Below, piece after piece: positions 15,835-24,340 of a DNA stretch of 42,149 nucleotides. The DNA is taken from positions 1-42,149 of the forward strand of contig CANCSY010000005.1 in assembly GCA_947380915.1 (NCBI GenBank). Reading direction: 5' to 3'. The stretch comes from Beijerinckiaceae bacterium (GTDB lineage: Bacteria > Pseudomonadota > Alphaproteobacteria > Rhizobiales > Beijerinckiaceae). The notes under the pieces are model-generated. The model saw only the letters and a list, made by a program, of their open reading frames with translations. It searched no databases and had not been told where the DNA came from. The first letter of the stretch is position 1, and the number at the start of each line of letters is the position of its first letter. The position numbers were made by a program, and so were the translations under genes.

Positions 15835-17199
15835 TTACGTGGGGCGGACAACGCCGATATCGCCGCTTTGTTCGACTTTGACGCCATAAGGCGCCGAAAG
15901 CGACGCCACCCGCTCGATGATGCTAGCCGCCGTCTTGCCACTGGCGAGAACAGGCCTGCCCCGCTGCGCCCGCGACAAGCCATGGCCCTGTTCAATCGGG
16001 ATGATCTTGATGTGATCGAGCTTGCCCCCCCTGAAATGACAGGTTGCGGCAATATTTTCCCAGAACCCCGCATGGGCGATGTGGCCCTTCGATCCTCCGC
16101 CCGTCCGCGTATCGAGAAAATCGGCCGGCGTTGCGTCGTAACCAAGGCCAAACCGGGTATAGGCCTCATCCGGAAAGAACGGCACCGTTTCGTTCTGAAA
16201 GAACATGTTGCCGACAGAATAGAAAATAGGCTTGCCCTTGTAGAATTCGATGCCCAGCGGCGTGTGCGAGCCATGCCCGACAAACATGTCGGCGCCCGCG
16301 TCAATCGCCGCATAGGCGAAGTCGCGCACATACTCTGCGGGTTCCTGGAGGTCGATCTTCGTCTTGGCCTTAGCGAAACTGCCATGGGCGAAATCGTGGG
16401 TATGGAAGCTCATCACCACCCAGTCGGCTTGGCGCCTCGCCTCGCGGATCCAGCGCAAATGATCGGCGATGTCATCCGGATCCCCTGCGCTCGACATTGT
16501 GAAATGGTCGCCTTTGACGAAATGCTGGCCAAAGATGAGGAGTTCCTCAGCACGATCCGGCGGCGACTCTTTTTCGGAGTAAAAATGGGTCCGGTCGCGA
16601 GCGCGCGCCTGTTCGAAGCCGAGTTCACGGCTCATGCGCTTCATAGCGTCGAAAGCCTCGGCGTCCAGCACGGTCTTCGTAGAGGAAGAAAATGGGTTGA
16701 CGCCTGGGCGCCCGCGCAAATCCGGCCTTTGGGCGCCAGCTCGGTTCCAATCCCGATAGGTCGACGTCGTCGCAAGCAATGCGACGCGCCCGCCACGGGT
16801 TTCGAGATAGCCGGGCATGCGTGCTTCTGCGAGGTTATGACCGCTACCTGCGCGCGCAATACCATGACGGTCAAGATGTTGCATCGTCGCTACAAGGCCA
16901 CCTTCCCCATAATCGAAGGCGTGGTTATTGGCGCAACTAACGATATTGACGCCAAACCATTTAAGATCCGCAAGCAATTCGGGCGGGGTCGTCATGAAGG
17001 TGCCGCGCGTTATGCCGGGTGTACCCTCGTTCCAGTGACGCACGACGCTTTCAAGGTTCACGAAGCCAGCATCGCAATCGGTGAAATACTTGCGAAGCGC
17101 AAGAAATTGCGGCTCATCATAAATGCTCAAGCGCCGGGTCAGCATGCAGTCGCCAGCGACCGCCATGTCAAAATCGCCACTGGCCGATGAATAGCTCAT
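15835..17199 (-). CDS. CapA family protein (poly-gamma-glutamate synthesis-like metallophosphatase fold)
   Basis: A 454-residue protein of the PGA_cap/CapA family (calcineurin-like phosphoesterase fold). Visible motifs are MAVAGDCMLTRR near residue 13 (metal-ligand Asp), FVNLESVV near 47, VSCANNHAFDYG near 86 (the Asn-His pair), VVMSFHTHDFAHG near 262 and MFVGHGSHTPLGIEFY near 305. CapA homologs occur both in capsule loci and next to catabolic genes. No signal peptide is seen, so a cytoplasmic hydrolase or peptidase-type role is possible. ATG 17199 is preferred over TTG 17205 because GGGAGG sits nine bases upstream. It is co-directional with the TcuA-like gene 50 bases downstream, and divergent from Bug3. 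Confidence 0.85.
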   Translation of the reverse strand: MSYSSASGDFDMAVAGDCMLTRRLSIYDEPQFLALRKYFTDCDAGFVNLESVVRHWNEGTPGITRGTFMTTPPELLADLKWFGVNIVSCANNHAFDYGEGGLVATMQHLDRHGIARAGSGHNLAEARMPGYLETRGGRVALLATTSTYRDWNRAGAQRPDLRGRPGVNPFSSSTKTVLDAEAFDAMKRMSRELGFEQARARDRTHFYSEKESPPDRAEELLIFGQHFVKGDHFTMSSAGDPDDIADHLRWIREARRQADWVVMSFHTHDFAHGSFAKAKTKIDLQEPAEYVRDFAYAAIDAGADMFVGHGSHTPLGIEFYKGKPIFYSVGNMFFQNETVPFFPDEAYTRFGLGYDATPADFLDTRTGGGSKGHIAHAGFWENIAATCHFRGGKLDHIKIIPIEQGHGLSRAQRGRPVLASGKTAASIIERVASLSAPYGVKVEQSGDIGVVRPT

Positions 17200-17239
17200 T
17201 CGCAACGTCCTCCCATATAGGCTTTGCGCCCTTTAACTA

Positions 17240-17273
17240 AAACTTGCCACATTGAATCTGGCGTGGCAAGTTT
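17240..17273. promoter_or_regulatory. Inverted repeat, candidate operator between CapA-like gene and Bug3
   Basis: AAACTTGCCAC (17240-17250) and GTGGCAAGTTT (17263-17273) form a perfect 11-bp inverted repeat with a 12-base spacer, placed between divergent genes. Position and symmetry suit a dimeric repressor or activator controlling both directions. It lies 41 bases before the CapA start and 65 before the Bug3 start. Confidence 0.5.
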
Positions 17274-17337
17274 AGGCCCACCCTGAAACGAGCGCGATAA
17301 AAGCGCCACGCAGTCAACAGCACAAGGGGAGGGATAT

Positions 17338-18369
17338 ATGCGCCGATCAAGTTTATTGGGCAGTGCATTTGCATCGACTTTGTTTTTGCTCGCCTGGCTG
17401 CCCCAAGCCCAAGCCGATGATCCCTTTGCGGGCAAGACGATCATCATAACCACCCATTCGGCGCCTGGCGGACAGTACGACGCCTACTGCCGGGTTCTGG
17501 CCCGCTTCTATGGCAAATATATTCCCGGAAATCCCGCGATACAGGTTTTGAATCGTGTGGGCGCTGGTGGACTCCTCGCAGTCAACAACGCCATGACAGC
17601 GCCGCGCGATGGCACCTTGCTGACGCTGGTCGCCAACGGACTGGTGTTATTTCAAGGCATTGGCATGTCCGGATTGCGCGCCTCCCTTGAAGAGTTCAAC
17701 TGGATCGGCAATTTCAATGCGTCAAATGGCGTAACCGTCGTTATGGCGGATGCGGGTGTTAAAACCATTGAAGAAGCGCGGACCAAGGAAGTCATCATCG
17801 GCTCCTCCGGAGCAGGTTCGATTTCTGCGCTCTTACCCACTGCGTATAATGCCTTCGCCGGAACCAAATTCAGAGTGGTCCAGGGATATGAAGGAGCCGC
17901 GCATATGAACTTATCAATGCGTCGCGGCGAGATTCAGGGACGCTCAGGAGCCCCTTGGCTGGAATTGCAATCAGACTTTCCTGAGGAATCACGGGAGGGA
18001 AGGCTGATCCCGTTGAGCCAGATCGGCACTGTCCGCGATCCCATGCTGCCGAATGTGCCGCTGTTGACCGAGATCGCGGTCGGTGACGAGCGCAATCTCG
18101 CCGCCGCCCGGTTCGTCTCGGATTCGCTGACCCAAACACGGTCGCTTGCGGCCCCTCCCGGCGTCCCTGCCGAAGTGGTGGCGATACTCCGCACCGCTTT
18201 CCAGAACGTTCTGCGCGATACCGAATATGTCGCGCAGGTTCATCAGGCGGGGCTGGAGCTCAATCCGACGACGGGCGAACATGTGCAGGCAACCATTCAG
18301 TCCGTGCTCAAGTCACCTGCCTCGTTGCGCGAGTACGTGAAAAACCGACTGGACCCCCAGAAGAAATGA
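17338..18369 (+). CDS. Bug/TctC-family solute receptor (Bug3)
   Basis: A 343-residue secreted receptor starting at ATG 17338 after GGGGAGGGAT. The signal peptide ends near residue 26 (QAQA), then DDPFAGKTIIITTHSAPGGQYDAYCRVL. NRVGAGGLLAVNNAM replaces the usual QNMPGAGG block, and EEFNWIGNFN stands for the FNWIG segment. GTKFRVVQGYEGAAHMNLSMRRGE is well conserved. PPGVPAEVVAILR marks the C-terminal lobe. It is read divergently from the CapA/TcuA-like pair across a shared inverted repeat, so it may serve that pathway. Confidence 0.87.
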   Translation: MRRSSLLGSAFASTLFLLAWLPQAQADDPFAGKTIIITTHSAPGGQYDAYCRVLARFYGKYIPGNPAIQVLNRVGAGGLLAVNNAMTAPRDGTLLTLVANGLVLFQGIGMSGLRASLEEFNWIGNFNASNGVTVVMADAGVKTIEEARTKEVIIGSSGAGSISALLPTAYNAFAGTKFRVVQGYEGAAHMNLSMRRGEIQGRSGAPWLELQSDFPEESREGRLIPLSQIGTVRDPMLPNVPLLTEIAVGDERNLAAARFVSDSLTQTRSLAAPPGVPAEVVAILRTAFQNVLRDTEYVAQVHQAGLELNPTTGEHVQATIQSVLKSPASLREYVKNRLDPQKK

Positions 18370-18862
18370 GCCTCTACCGACTGTTCCCAATAATCGCGGA
18401 GACCCGATCCGTCACCGACTTCGGCGTGGACATCAATTATACAACGAAGGCGGCCAATGAAGCTCCATCCGTTGGTTCATCATGGACTAACTTCGATGTT
18501 GCAGCCTTAGGCTGAAACTTTGGACCATAAGATCGACGCCCAGCGAAACTCCGCACTGTCAGGCAGTGGGCTGTTACAGCTGTGATTGGCGAAGCGCAGC
18601 CCACCGCCACCAAGAATATTTGGCGCGACCGCAGGGCATCGAAGGAACAGACATCTCCGATTTAGGCTCCTTCCAGACACGCGCGTGGGGCCTGTAGCCT
18701 CAAGGATTGTTTTGATCTAACATAGACGTGCAATTCGATCATCGGATCCGGATATGAGAACCGGGCGGCTCCGGGGAGACATATCGCCGTCTCCTGACCA
18801 GTCACCTTCCCGAATGATCATGAACTGAAACAACAACAATATGAACAGGGACAAGAAATCGC
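18370..18862. other. 493-base non-coding region with hairpins
   Basis: No gene is supported. Two inverted repeats stand out: GTGGGCTG (18566-18573) with CAGCCCAC (18597-18604), and GGAGAC (18775-18780) with GTCTCC (18789-18794), the latter about 70 bases before the ABC receptor start. The region is unusually long for this compact window, and its first half has coding-like composition without an open frame, so it may be a decayed gene. Confidence 0.4.
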
Positions 18863-19867
18863 ATGTCAAATAAGACCCGTACTTCTGCGTTGCGCTCGGC
18901 GGCGGTATTACTGATGGCAAGTTTTATGGCTGGCGCCGGAGCCGCCAGGGCGCAGACGGCGGTGACGGTGGTCACCTTCGCGGGCGCCACCAATCTGCCT
19001 GTCTGGATCGCCCTTGACCGTGGCCTCTTCGTCAAGGAAGGCCTGAATGTGACCCATGAGGTGACCAGAGGCTCCACGGCTGTCATCGAGGGCGCCATGT
19101 CTGGCAAGTATCAATTCGCCTCCATGGCCTTCGACAACACGATCGCCAATGCGGAAGGCGTGGGAGACGTCAATGCCCCCGGCTACGATCTCGTCGGGAT
19201 TTCCGGCGTCCATTCGGGCATGAACAAGATCGTGACCACTCCTGAGGTCAAGACCTTCGCCGACCTCCGTGGAAAGGTCATCGCCAGTGACGCCCTCAAC
19301 AGCGGCTACGGGCTTGTGCTCGTTCGCATCCTGCAAATGAACGGTCTGGTCCTGGACAAGGACTACAAGGCGCTCGCCGTCGGCAGCGGCCCAAGCCGCC
19401 TCGCCGCCATGCGTGAGGGAAAAGCAGCGGCGGCGGCATTGTCTTCGCCTGATGATATCGAGGCGAAAAAACTGGGATTCAACATTCTGGCTGATGCGAC
19501 CGAACTCATTGGCGCCTATCAAGGAAGCGCCTTCGTGGTGCGCCGCTCATGGGCGAAGGAGCATGAAAAAGAGGTTGTCGGCTTCCTTCGCGCCATCATC
19601 GCGGCGACAGACATCGCCTTCGCCGACAAGGACAGCGCCATCGCTGTAATGCGCGACCGCATCAAGTCGCTGTCAGCGGAGGATGCTGCATCCCTGTACA
19701 CGAGCCTTGTAGCGGGCAAGGGCGGCCTCAATCGCGGCGCCGCCATCAATATGGAAGGAGTCAAAACCCTTCTTGACCTGCGCAACAGCCTCGGAGACGG
19801 TAAAAAGCTTCTTAATGATCCCATGAAATATGTCGACCTCTCCTATTATGAGAAAGCCAAACGGTAA
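18863..19867 (+). CDS. ABC transporter substrate-binding protein, NMT1/SsuA-like
   Basis: A 334-residue secreted receptor. The signal peptide covers residues 1 to about 32 (ending ARAQ), then VTVVTFAGATNLPVWIALDRGLF, KEGLNVTHEVTRGSTAVIEGAMSGKY and VKTFADLRGKVIASDALNSGYG near residue 132. These belong to the periplasmic binding protein-like II fold of NMT1/THI5 and SsuA proteins. The ligand is unknown. No permease or ATPase adjoins it: upstream is non-coding and downstream a convergent molybdenum subunit. It is therefore an orphan receptor or uses components elsewhere. Confidence 0.87.
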   Translation: MSNKTRTSALRSAAVLLMASFMAGAGAARAQTAVTVVTFAGATNLPVWIALDRGLFVKEGLNVTHEVTRGSTAVIEGAMSGKYQFASMAFDNTIANAEGVGDVNAPGYDLVGISGVHSGMNKIVTTPEVKTFADLRGKVIASDALNSGYGLVLVRILQMNGLVLDKDYKALAVGSGPSRLAAMREGKAAAAALSSPDDIEAKKLGFNILADATELIGAYQGSAFVVRRSWAKEHEKEVVGFLRAIIAATDIAFADKDSAIAVMRDRIKSLSAEDAASLYTSLVAGKGGLNRGAAINMEGVKTLLDLRNSLGDGKKLLNDPMKYVDLSYYEKAKR

Positions 19868-19896
19868 TGGTTTGAAACTGGAACTCCTTGCGCAGC

Positions 19897-22263
19897 CTAA
19901 CGCTTCGCTTTGGCGCCGTCCTTGATCGCCTGCCAGATACGCGCAGAGGTCAAGGGCATCTCCAAATGGGTCACCCCATGGTCACGCAGCGCATCGACTG
20001 CTGCGTTGACCAGCACAGCCAGGGCGGGTGTGGTGCCCCCTTCCCCGCCGGCGCGGATCCCCAGCGGATTGGTGGTCGCCGGTATCTCGCTGATGACGGT
20101 TTCAAAATGCGGCAGAGCATGGGCGCGCGGCATGGCGTAATCCATGAATGACCCTGCCAGCAATTGCCCGGATTGCTCATCATAGGCGCAGATTTCGCTG
20201 AGCGCCTGCCCCAATCCCTGGGTGATCGCGCCGTGCGCCTGGCCGTGAAGAATGAGCGGGTTCACCGCTCTGCCGACATCATCCACCGCAACATAGTTCA
20301 CGATCTCGAGCGATCCGGTCTCCGGATCAATCTCGACTTCGCAGACGTGGCTCCCGAAGGGAAAACCGGCCGCCTTGGACACCTCATCGCATGTCGCGGT
20401 GATGGGTCCGCGCAACGCCTCGGGTAGCGCATCAGGCTTGCTCGCCAGGACGGCCAACTCAAAAACCCCGAGGGACTCATTCGCCCCTTCGAGGGAAAAG
20501 CGCCCATTGCTCAGTTTCAACGCTGCGCATTCGACCCCCAGCACATGCGCGGCGATGTGTTGCGCCCTTGTGATCACAGCTTGCGACGCCTTGCCTATGA
20601 CGACTCCGGCCAGCCGCATGGACCGCCCCGCATGGGAGCCGCCACCGGCCGATACGCGATCCGTGTCCCCGGTGACGAGGCGCACCTCATCAAGGGTCAC
20701 GCCAAATGAATCCGTGATCAATTGGGCGAAGCTGGTTTCATGCCCCTGTCCGCTCGACAGCGTTCCGATCACCATCTCGATCACACCATCAGGCAGGATC
20801 GTGACTTCGGCGCGCTCGCGCGGAACGCCACTGGCGATTTCGATGTAATTGGCGACCGCGACGCCGCGCAGGCGCCCGCGCGCTGCTGCTTCACTGCGGC
20901 GATCCTCGAAGGTCTCCCATTGTCCACGATCAAGCGCGATGTTCATCACATGCTCGTAAGCCCCGCTGTCATAAGTCAGCCCCATCGCGTTGGTGAAGGG
21001 TTGGGCGGATTCCGGGATGAGATTGCGCCCGCGCAGCGCCACACGGTCAAAACCATGTTCGCGAGCGGCGAGATCGATCAGACGCTCGATGATGAACATC
21101 GCCTCCGGACGACCTGAACTGCGATATGAATTGGTCGAAGGCGTATTGGTGAAAATGGCCTGCGCCTGCACATGGGCGACGGGAATTCGATAGACGCTTG
21201 TCGCCAGTTCAACGCCCTTGTTCAGGGGGCCATAGCTCACGGACTGGGCGCCGACATTGCTCCAGTTCACACTGCGGAAGGCAAGAAAGTTTCCTTCCTT
21301 GTCAAGGGCAAGCTCGGCCTCAACTTCTAGGTCGCGCCCTCCATAGTCGCTCAGAAAGGCCTCGCTGCGCTCGCAGGTCCATTTCACCGGACGCCGAAGG
21401 CGACACGCCGCCCATGCAATGATGGCGAACTCTGGATAGAAAGCGTTGCGCGTTCCAAAATTACCGCCAACATCCCTGGCGATCACGCGAACCTTATCTT
21501 CTGGAACACCAAGAACCGTAGCGAGCTCGCGCCGTTGCCGGACCACATTGCCGCTGCCAGCCTGCAAGGTGTATCGTCCATCTTCCGGCGAAAAGCTCGC
21601 CAGCGCAGCGCGCGGCTCCATGGGAACCCCGGTAACCCGCTGGATCCATGTCTTCAACCGCACCTTGTGGGCGGCGCTTGAAAACAGCGCATCCGTCGCC
21701 TCCTGATCGCCAGCTTCCGCATCCAAGGCGATATTGGACGCCGCCTCGGGATGAATGACCGCCGCTCCCGCCTCTCGCGCTTGCGACGCGCGGATGGCGA
21801 AAGGAAGCACCGCGTAATCGACAACCACGGCCTCGGCTGCGCTTTTGGCTTGCGCGATCGTCTCGCCGATCACGACGAGAACGGGATCTCCCACATAGCG
21901 GACGCGATCCATGGGCAGGATATGATGCGCGGATGTGAAGATCTCGCCCGACCTCGGCGTCAGATGAACATCCAGCGGCCCGCTTGGCATGGGACCATGG
22001 GGGATGGGCTTGAGACCATCTTCAGCAGCATGGCGCCCGCTCAGGATACAGACAATGCCGGGCATTGCTTGCGCACAAGTCGTATCAATGCCCTCGATGA
22101 TGGCATGAGGATGAGGCGAGCGGACAATGACTGCGTGCAACTGCCCGGGTTCGTTGATGTCATCGCTGAAATGACCACATCCGGTCAGCAGCCGCAGATC
22201 TTCCTTGCGCTTGACGGCGTCGCCAATTTTCGGGGATGCCGCACCAGTCCACAAAGGCGCCAT
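19897..22263 (-). CDS. Xanthine dehydrogenase/CoxL-family molybdopterin-binding subunit
   Basis: A 788-residue large subunit of the xanthine oxidase family. The N-terminal Ald_Xan_dh a/b hammerhead domain reads KRKEDLRLLTGCGHFSDD, then HAVIVRSPHPHA and RYVGDPVLVVIGET. The cofactor domain has DVGGNFGTRNAFYPE near residue 272 and SYRSSGRPEA near 365. It lacks the AYRCSFR loop of true CO dehydrogenase. The C-terminal GGEGGTTPALAVLVNAA carries the expected catalytic Glu. It hydroxylates an aromatic heterocycle or oxidises an aldehyde or similar. The usual CoxS ([2Fe-2S]) and CoxM (FAD) partners are absent on both sides. It starts at ATG 22263 after GGGAAG, divergent from the enoyl-CoA hydratase gene. 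Confidence 0.9.
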   Translation of the reverse strand: MAPLWTGAASPKIGDAVKRKEDLRLLTGCGHFSDDINEPGQLHAVIVRSPHPHAIIEGIDTTCAQAMPGIVCILSGRHAAEDGLKPIPHGPMPSGPLDVHLTPRSGEIFTSAHHILPMDRVRYVGDPVLVVIGETIAQAKSAAEAVVVDYAVLPFAIRASQAREAGAAVIHPEAASNIALDAEAGDQEATDALFSSAAHKVRLKTWIQRVTGVPMEPRAALASFSPEDGRYTLQAGSGNVVRQRRELATVLGVPEDKVRVIARDVGGNFGTRNAFYPEFAIIAWAACRLRRPVKWTCERSEAFLSDYGGRDLEVEAELALDKEGNFLAFRSVNWSNVGAQSVSYGPLNKGVELATSVYRIPVAHVQAQAIFTNTPSTNSYRSSGRPEAMFIIERLIDLAAREHGFDRVALRGRNLIPESAQPFTNAMGLTYDSGAYEHVMNIALDRGQWETFEDRRSEAAARGRLRGVAVANYIEIASGVPRERAEVTILPDGVIEMVIGTLSSGQGHETSFAQLITDSFGVTLDEVRLVTGDTDRVSAGGGSHAGRSMRLAGVVIGKASQAVITRAQHIAAHVLGVECAALKLSNGRFSLEGANESLGVFELAVLASKPDALPEALRGPITATCDEVSKAAGFPFGSHVCEVEIDPETGSLEIVNYVAVDDVGRAVNPLILHGQAHGAITQGLGQALSEICAYDEQSGQLLAGSFMDYAMPRAHALPHFETVISEIPATTNPLGIRAGGEGGTTPALAVLVNAAVDALRDHGVTHLEMPLTSARIWQAIKDGAKAKR

Positions 22264-22372
22264 TGTCTGATCTTCCCTTGCGTGGTCACGATGCCCAAAC
22301 CGGACGTTCTTCAGTGCTCATTTCTCTAGGGTTGCGCTGCGAGCGGTGTCAAGGTCACTCACTGTGAAGTGG

Positions 22373-22401
22373 TTGCATGATGGTGATGAGGACTGTAGCA
22401 T
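22373..22401 (+). promoter_or_regulatory. Possible sigma-70-type promoter for the crotonase/Bug4/UbiD operon
   Basis: TTGCAT (22373-22378) and TAGCAT (22396-22401) are spaced by 17 bases and lie about 90 bases before GTG 22492, in the divergent region with the molybdenum subunit. Spacing is ideal and the boxes are partial matches. Confidence 0.35.
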
Positions 22402-22491
22402 CCGCGCCAACGACGCAGGGGTTCCAGATCTGCCCGGGAACACCTCCCGGCGCGCGTCAATCGCCCGCAGGCGAATCCAGGGGAGAGCGTA

Positions 22492-23223
22492 GTGAGCGAC
22501 ACGATCCTGACCATGGCTGACGGCCCGATTCTGCGCGTCACCTTGAACCGCCCGGACACCGGCAATGACATGACCGACGAGATGGCGGCGGACCTCACCC
22601 GTATTCTTCTGGAGGCGGGCGACAGTTATCGGCTCGTGGTCCTGCGGGGCGCGGGCGCAGATTTCTGCACAGGCCGCGCATCTGGCCGGGCGCGGGTTGT
22701 CGCCCCTGAAGCCCTCGCGCGCCGCCGTTCCACAGAAGTCATTTTCGATTGCTACGGAGCCTTCCGCAAGACGCCCATCCCCATCGTCTGTCTGGTGCAG
22801 GGGCGCGCACTGGGCTTTGGCTGCGCCATCGCCGCCTTGGCGGACATAACCATAGCAACGCAGGACGCGCGCTTTCAGGTGCCTGAAATGGCGCACCGGA
22901 TCATGCCGACCATGGTCATGTCATCGCTCATCGACCGACTGCCCCGCAAGGCGATTTCGCATCTGGTCTACACCTCGCAGATCATTGGCCCTGAGCGGGC
23001 GCTCGCCTTTGGCATCATCGGGGACATTGTAGCTTCAGAGGAGGCGGAAGCCGCGCTCGAACGCACGTGCCAGGCCATTCTCAATGCGCCAGCGCCCGCC
23101 ACCGAAGGCGTGAAAGAATATCTGAAAACAGCCTTGCAGATGGATGTGCAGGGGGCCGTCGACTTCGCCCGCAACCTGCACGCCACCATCAACTCGTCGT
23201 CCGAGATGAAGCGGACCTCCTGA
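22492..23223 (+). CDS. Enoyl-CoA hydratase/isomerase (crotonase) family protein
   Basis: A 243-residue crotonase-fold protein starting at GTG 22492 after GGGGAG. The N-terminal ILRVTLNRPDTGNDM matches the family start, VVLRGAGADFCTGRA holds the oxyanion-hole strand near residue 50, and VQGRALGFGCAIAALADITIA near 104-124 is the second oxyanion loop. The first catalytic Glu of hydratases (in G-G-G-C-E-L) is Ala here, while the second is kept in VPEMAHRIMP. It may therefore act as an isomerase, hydrolase or decarboxylase and not as a hydratase. It leads a plus-strand operon with Bug4 and a UbiD decarboxylase. Confidence 0.85.
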   Translation: MSDTILTMADGPILRVTLNRPDTGNDMTDEMAADLTRILLEAGDSYRLVVLRGAGADFCTGRASGRARVVAPEALARRRSTEVIFDCYGAFRKTPIPIVCLVQGRALGFGCAIAALADITIATQDARFQVPEMAHRIMPTMVMSSLIDRLPRKAISHLVYTSQIIGPERALAFGIIGDIVASEEAEAALERTCQAILNAPAPATEGVKEYLKTALQMDVQGAVDFARNLHATINSSSEMKRTS

Positions 23224-23280
23224 ACAGCGGCGAATGCGGTCAAAAATCTCCGACCGCCATGGAAGTGATTGGAACAACGC

Positions 23281-24312
23281 ATGCGGATCGCCAATGCAAG
23301 CCTGAGTGTCGCCTTTGCGCTCGTGGTCGTTTGTGGCGCAAAGGACGCCATGGCCCAAAATGGCGCCGATTTCTACCGGGGCAAGACGCTCACGATCATC
23401 ACCAGCACCGGGGCCGGTGGTCCCTATGACATGGTCGCGCGTCTGGTCGGCAAATACATGACGAAGCATCTGCCGGGCCAGCCCGCAATCGTTGTGCAGA
23501 ACATGCCCGGCGCAGGCCATGTGCTGGCGACCAACTACCTCTACAATCAGGCGGCCAAGGATGGAACAGTCATTGCGGTCGTCGCCAATTCCATTCCCCT
23601 GCATCAACTCATTGACGGCAAGGGCGTGCGCTATGACGCGCGCAAGTTCAACTGGATCGGCTCGACAGGAATAGCCAACCTCGTCACTGTGGCGTGGCAT
23701 GCGTCGGAGGTGCGGACCATAGAAGACGTCATGCAGAAGGAGCTTGTCACGGGCGCCACAGGGACCGGTTCGGGCACGTATCTTTATCCGACAGTGATGA
23801 ACATGGTCCTCGGGACGAAGTTCAAGCTCGTCATGGGCTACAAGAGCACTGCGGAACTGGATATCGCAATGGAACGCGGCGAGGTGAGCGCGCGCAGTGG
23901 CGGAAGCATCGTCGGCATGATGCAGGAGCATCCGGACTGGTTCGCCAGCAAGAAGGTCTCCGTGCTCGCCCAGGTCGGCGACAGGCGCGAGGCCTCCCTG
24001 CCGGATGTGCCGCTCATGGCGGAGATTGGGCGCACGGATGAGCAGCGCGTCTTGCTCAAGCTCGTTTCCTCTCCTGTGGCGCTAGGTCGTCCCTTCATGA
24101 CGGCGCCAGGTGTGCCGCCTGAGCGCGTCGAACTCCTGCGCAACGCCTTCAGCGCCTCCATGCGTGATTCCGAATTCCTTGATGAAGCCGCGAAGATGCA
24201 ACTCGACCTCAATCCATTGACAGGCGCCCGCGTGGCGGAAATTGTCGACGAGAGCCTTGCAACGCCTCCAGAACTCGTGGAAAAAGTCCGCGCAGCATTG
24301 GCGCAGCAATAA
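23281..24312 (+). CDS. Bug/TctC-family solute receptor (Bug4)
   Basis: A 343-residue secreted receptor. ATG 23281 is preferred over an upstream TTG at 23269 because it begins the signal peptide MRIANASLSVAFALV, cleaved near residue 25 (DAMA). The mature protein reads ADFYRGKTLTIITSTGAGG, YDMVARLVGKYM, QNMPGAGHVLATNYLYN, YDARKFNWIGS and GTKFKLVMGYKSTAELDIAMERGE. It lies between the crotonase and UbiD genes, 28 bases before the latter, so its ligand may be the aromatic or unsaturated acid decarboxylated by UbiD. Confidence 0.9.
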   Translation: MRIANASLSVAFALVVVCGAKDAMAQNGADFYRGKTLTIITSTGAGGPYDMVARLVGKYMTKHLPGQPAIVVQNMPGAGHVLATNYLYNQAAKDGTVIAVVANSIPLHQLIDGKGVRYDARKFNWIGSTGIANLVTVAWHASEVRTIEDVMQKELVTGATGTGSGTYLYPTVMNMVLGTKFKLVMGYKSTAELDIAMERGEVSARSGGSIVGMMQEHPDWFASKKVSVLAQVGDRREASLPDVPLMAEIGRTDEQRVLLKLVSSPVALGRPFMTAPGVPPERVELLRNAFSASMRDSEFLDEAAKMQLDLNPLTGARVAEIVDESLATPPELVEKVRAALAQQ

Positions 24313-24340
24313 TTAGACAGAATGGGCGGAGACAAGCCAG

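Noticed and set aside
15817..17190. 457-codon plus-strand open frame opposite the CapA-like gene
   Set aside because: It mirrors the CapA-like gene almost exactly. The minus-strand reading has metal-binding motifs and a Shine-Dalgarno, while this one has none.
19897..22263. Aerobic carbon monoxide dehydrogenase large subunit
   Set aside because: The AYRCSFR active-site loop of CO dehydrogenase is absent (SYRSSGRPEA instead) and no CoxM or CoxS is present.
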